Shown here piece by piece: positions 62,446 through 64,000 of a stretch of 64,000 nt of DNA. Under the pieces are notes generated by a model. The model was given only the letters and a program-made list of their open reading frames with translations. It was not told where the DNA came from and made no database searches. Within the stretch, counting starts at the first letter, position 1. The number at the start of each line of letters is the position of its first letter. Position numbers and translations under genes: made by a program. The stretch is from Haloarcula pellucida. Lineage in GTDB: Archaea; Halobacteriota; Halobacteria; Halobacteriales; Haloarculaceae. Location of the stretch: NCBI RefSeq assembly GCF_014647235.1, contig NZ_BMOU01000001.1, forward strand, positions 662,262 through 726,261, written 5' to 3'.

Positions 62446-62613
62446 ATGAGTCTCGAAATACTCGATCGACACAGCGAGACACTGTTCGAATTCCTCTGGT
62501 GTCCCGTGTGTGGACACGAGGTTTTCAGCCACATTCCCTTCGAGGGAGTGTTCTGCAAGAACTGCAACACCTACCTAACGGCTGTTTTCGCGGGAAAAGT
62601 GTCGAGACGATAG
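62446..62613 (+). pseudogene. Truncated zinc-ribbon protein gene
   Basis: 55 codons from ATG at 62446: MSLEILDRHSETLFEFLWCP and then VCGHEVFSHIPFEGVFCKNC, giving CPVC and CKNC knuckles. I recall longer haloarchaeal proteins (about 130 residues) with this same start, often on mobile DNA. Here the frame changes to an unrelated short tail (YLTAVFAGKVSRR) just after the second knuckle, so the gene seems truncated by a deletion or frameshift. The zinc site itself is intact, so a short functional protein is not excluded. Confidence 0.6.
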
Positions 62614-62695
62614 GGTTTCAACAGAGCCGCATCGCCCTTTCTACAGGTGTTGGGATGGACGAGTGCGCTCGTCGCGAGCTGTCTCCGGTCTAGTC

Positions 62696-63049
62696 GGTAG
62701 CTGTCACCGGATGTGTACCACCCGAGTCGAACGCGACCCGTGAGCCATCCACCGACGGAACAGCGCTGGACGTGACGGTCACCGACACCACCTCGACGGA
62801 CCAGTCGGTCAGCGCCACCGTGTCGGCTGACTCGTCAGTAGTCGTCGAGGAAACGGTGACACTCTCGTCCGGCGAATCGGCAGTCGTCGCAGCAGGCGTC
62901 AGGCGACGGGGGCGTCCGAACTGAGCGTCGAGAGCAACGGCATGCGGACCACGGCGTCAGTAACTATCGGTGCGTACGCCGTCGAAAACGGTCGGCACTC
63001 TCGTGTGTCGGGTCGACCCGGCGACGGATCTCTCGCTGTGTCTCAGTGA
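62696..63049 (+). pseudogene. Frameshifted remnant of a CARDB-type surface protein
   Basis: From about 62696 the plus strand reads in one frame as a surface-protein-like repeat (ALDVTVTDTTSTDQSVSATV, VVVEETVTLSSGESAVVAA), then stops; after a frame change near 62895 the coding character continues (ASELSVESNGMRTTASVTIG) to a stop at 63047-63049. No start codon or signal peptide is present. It resembles the CARDB-like repeats of the two surface proteins at 53796 and 63111, and lies opposite in orientation to the latter. Confidence 0.6.
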
Positions 63050-63110
63050 GCGTGGTCGTTCGATTGCCCACCTACACTTCGACAGCGCCGAGTGAGCGAC
63101 CGACCTCGTC

Positions 63111-64000
63111 TCAGAGCTGTCGACTGAGGACGGCGATACTGCCCGCGACGAGCCCGATACTGCCGAGTGCGAGGAGACCCAACAGGAGCGGGGACGTCGA
63201 CCCGCCGCCGCCAGTGCCGGTGTCGACCCACGACTCGGTCTGGGCGGTCTTCGCTTCGCCGTCGACGGCCACCGACGCGTTCTGTCCGTTGACACCGACG
63301 GTGTACTGACCGGGGTGTTCGATTCGCTGCTCGAAGGTGACCGTCTTCGTCTCGCCGGGCGCGACGGTCACGGACTGCCGCTCGACTACCTCACCGAAGA
63401 CGACGAAGGAAGCGTTCTCGGTGCCGGTGACAGTCCCGTCGTTACGGAACGTCGCACGCACTTGCACGGACTCCCCGGTGCCGACCGTCTCGCGTTCGAC
63501 GTCGACCGACGGGGGGCCGATGTCGGCTCTCGCCGGCGCGACGTCGACCGTCGTCTGGAGGCCGGCGACGGTGAGTCGCTGCTGTCCGGCCCGCCTCGGG
63601 ACGACGGTGAACGTGAGGCGTTCGGTCTCGCCCGCTCGAATCGTCACGCGCTCGGAGGCGACGACGCGGCCGCCGAGGACGGTGGTCACCGTCTCGGACC
63701 CGTCCCGGTGCCCGTTGTTGGACAGCGTCACCGAGACGTTCACCGACTGGTTCACGACCGGAGACTCGGCGATGGCGAGGTCGGTGCCGACGACCTGCGC
63801 TGTCGGGAGACCGACGGCCAGCGGTTCCTCCGGGCCGGCCGTCGCGTTGATGACGACGGTCGAGTCGTTTCGGACCAGCGTCGTCTCGGCCGTCTCCCAC
63901 CCGGACCCGTTCCACGTCGCGACGGCGAGCGAGTCGACCGACCCACCGCGGTTTCTGATCGCCGCCCGGTCGATAGCTAACTGGTAGGTGACCGAGGACG
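63111..64000 (-). CDS. Secreted surface protein with CARDB-like repeats, C-terminal part (start beyond window)
   Basis: The frame runs open to the window end, so the N-terminus is missing. At least two CARDB-like repeats are visible (VNVSVTLSNNGHRDGSETVTTVLGG and VQVRATFRNDGTVTGTENASF, with APGETKTVTFEQ), and a preceding domain containing sequons (NGS, NDS, NAT). The C-terminus is a Gly/Ser linker and membrane span (STSPLLLGLLALGSIGLV) followed by a short basic end, without the PGF tripeptide. It is related in repeat type to the 53796-55931 product, but the anchoring differs. Confidence 0.75.
   Translation of the reverse strand, partial: SSVTYQLAIDRAAIRNRGGSVDSLAVATWNGSGWETAETTLVRNDSTVVINATAGPEEPLAVGLPTAQVVGTDLAIAESPVVNQSVNVSVTLSNNGHRDGSETVTTVLGGRVVASERVTIRAGETERLTFTVVPRRAGQQRLTVAGLQTTVDVAPARADIGPPSVDVERETVGTGESVQVRATFRNDGTVTGTENASFVVFGEVVERQSVTVAPGETKTVTFEQRIEHPGQYTVGVNGQNASVAVDGEAKTAQTESWVDTGTGGGGSTSPLLLGLLALGSIGLVAGSIAVLSRQL

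Noticed and set aside
62136-62570. Possible transposase tail on the minus strand
   Set aside because: The sequence (LYRRLRSSPPADEDVAGQP and following) has no DDE or zinc motifs and no terminal repeats that I can see.

Overview
The window looks like chromosomal DNA of a halophilic archaeon (class Halobacteria, probably a Haloarculaceae-like genus; genus level is inference). Base composition is high-GC, the predicted proteins are rich in Asp and Glu, many genes have a TATA-like box about 25-33 bases before the start codon with little or no leader, and several haloarchaea-restricted families are present (HalOD1, HEWD, UPF0212, DUF5789, DUF7344-type regulators, AglB/AglG/AglJ).

Layout. 1-3336: end of gyrB and all of gyrA, overlapping. 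3449-9689: phosphodiesterase, arginase, a PAS histidine kinase, a sugar epimerase, a winged-helix regulator and a type II NADH dehydrogenase. 9904-14418 (minus strand): methyltransferase, uridine phosphorylase, cytidine deaminase, an alpha-phosphohexomutase that may serve nucleoside salvage, then the proteasome beta subunit and a small membrane protein. 14694-22086: UPF0212, an XRE-CBS regulator, a truncated purM copy, intact purM, an overlapping M50 protease/TraB pair, PadR, thioesterase, HEWD and CutA.

22100-39608 is the centrepiece, a surface-glycosylation region. It holds the oligosaccharyltransferase aglB, GT2 and GT4 glycosyltransferases, two sulfatase-fold enzymes, a lipid-linked glycan flippase, two asparagine-synthase-like amidotransferases that flank and overlap a GT4 gene, an alkaline-phosphatase-superfamily protein, a TrmB regulator and aglJ. 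AglJ and AglG would start a dolichol-phosphate-linked glycan, the GT4 enzymes extend it, the flippase exports it and AglB transfers it to Asn. The AsnB-like proteins suggest amidated uronic acids in the glycan.

39605-59000: HxlR/DoxX redox-type pair, rhomboid protease, Dph2 with a METTL5-like methylase, a soluble chemotaxis-type transducer, an MFS exporter, an MBL hydrolase, a coiled-coil protein with a HisG-like paralogue, DUF7344 regulators, HalOD1 and a large sequon-rich surface protein with an archaeosortase-type tail. 59186-64000: a DUF1616 membrane protein, then an AT-richer, partly decayed segment (methyltransferase, Tat lipoprotein, truncated zinc-ribbon gene, frameshifted surface-protein remnant), ending in a second surface protein cut by the window edge.

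No rRNA, tRNA, CRISPR array or intact insertion sequence was recognised by eye.
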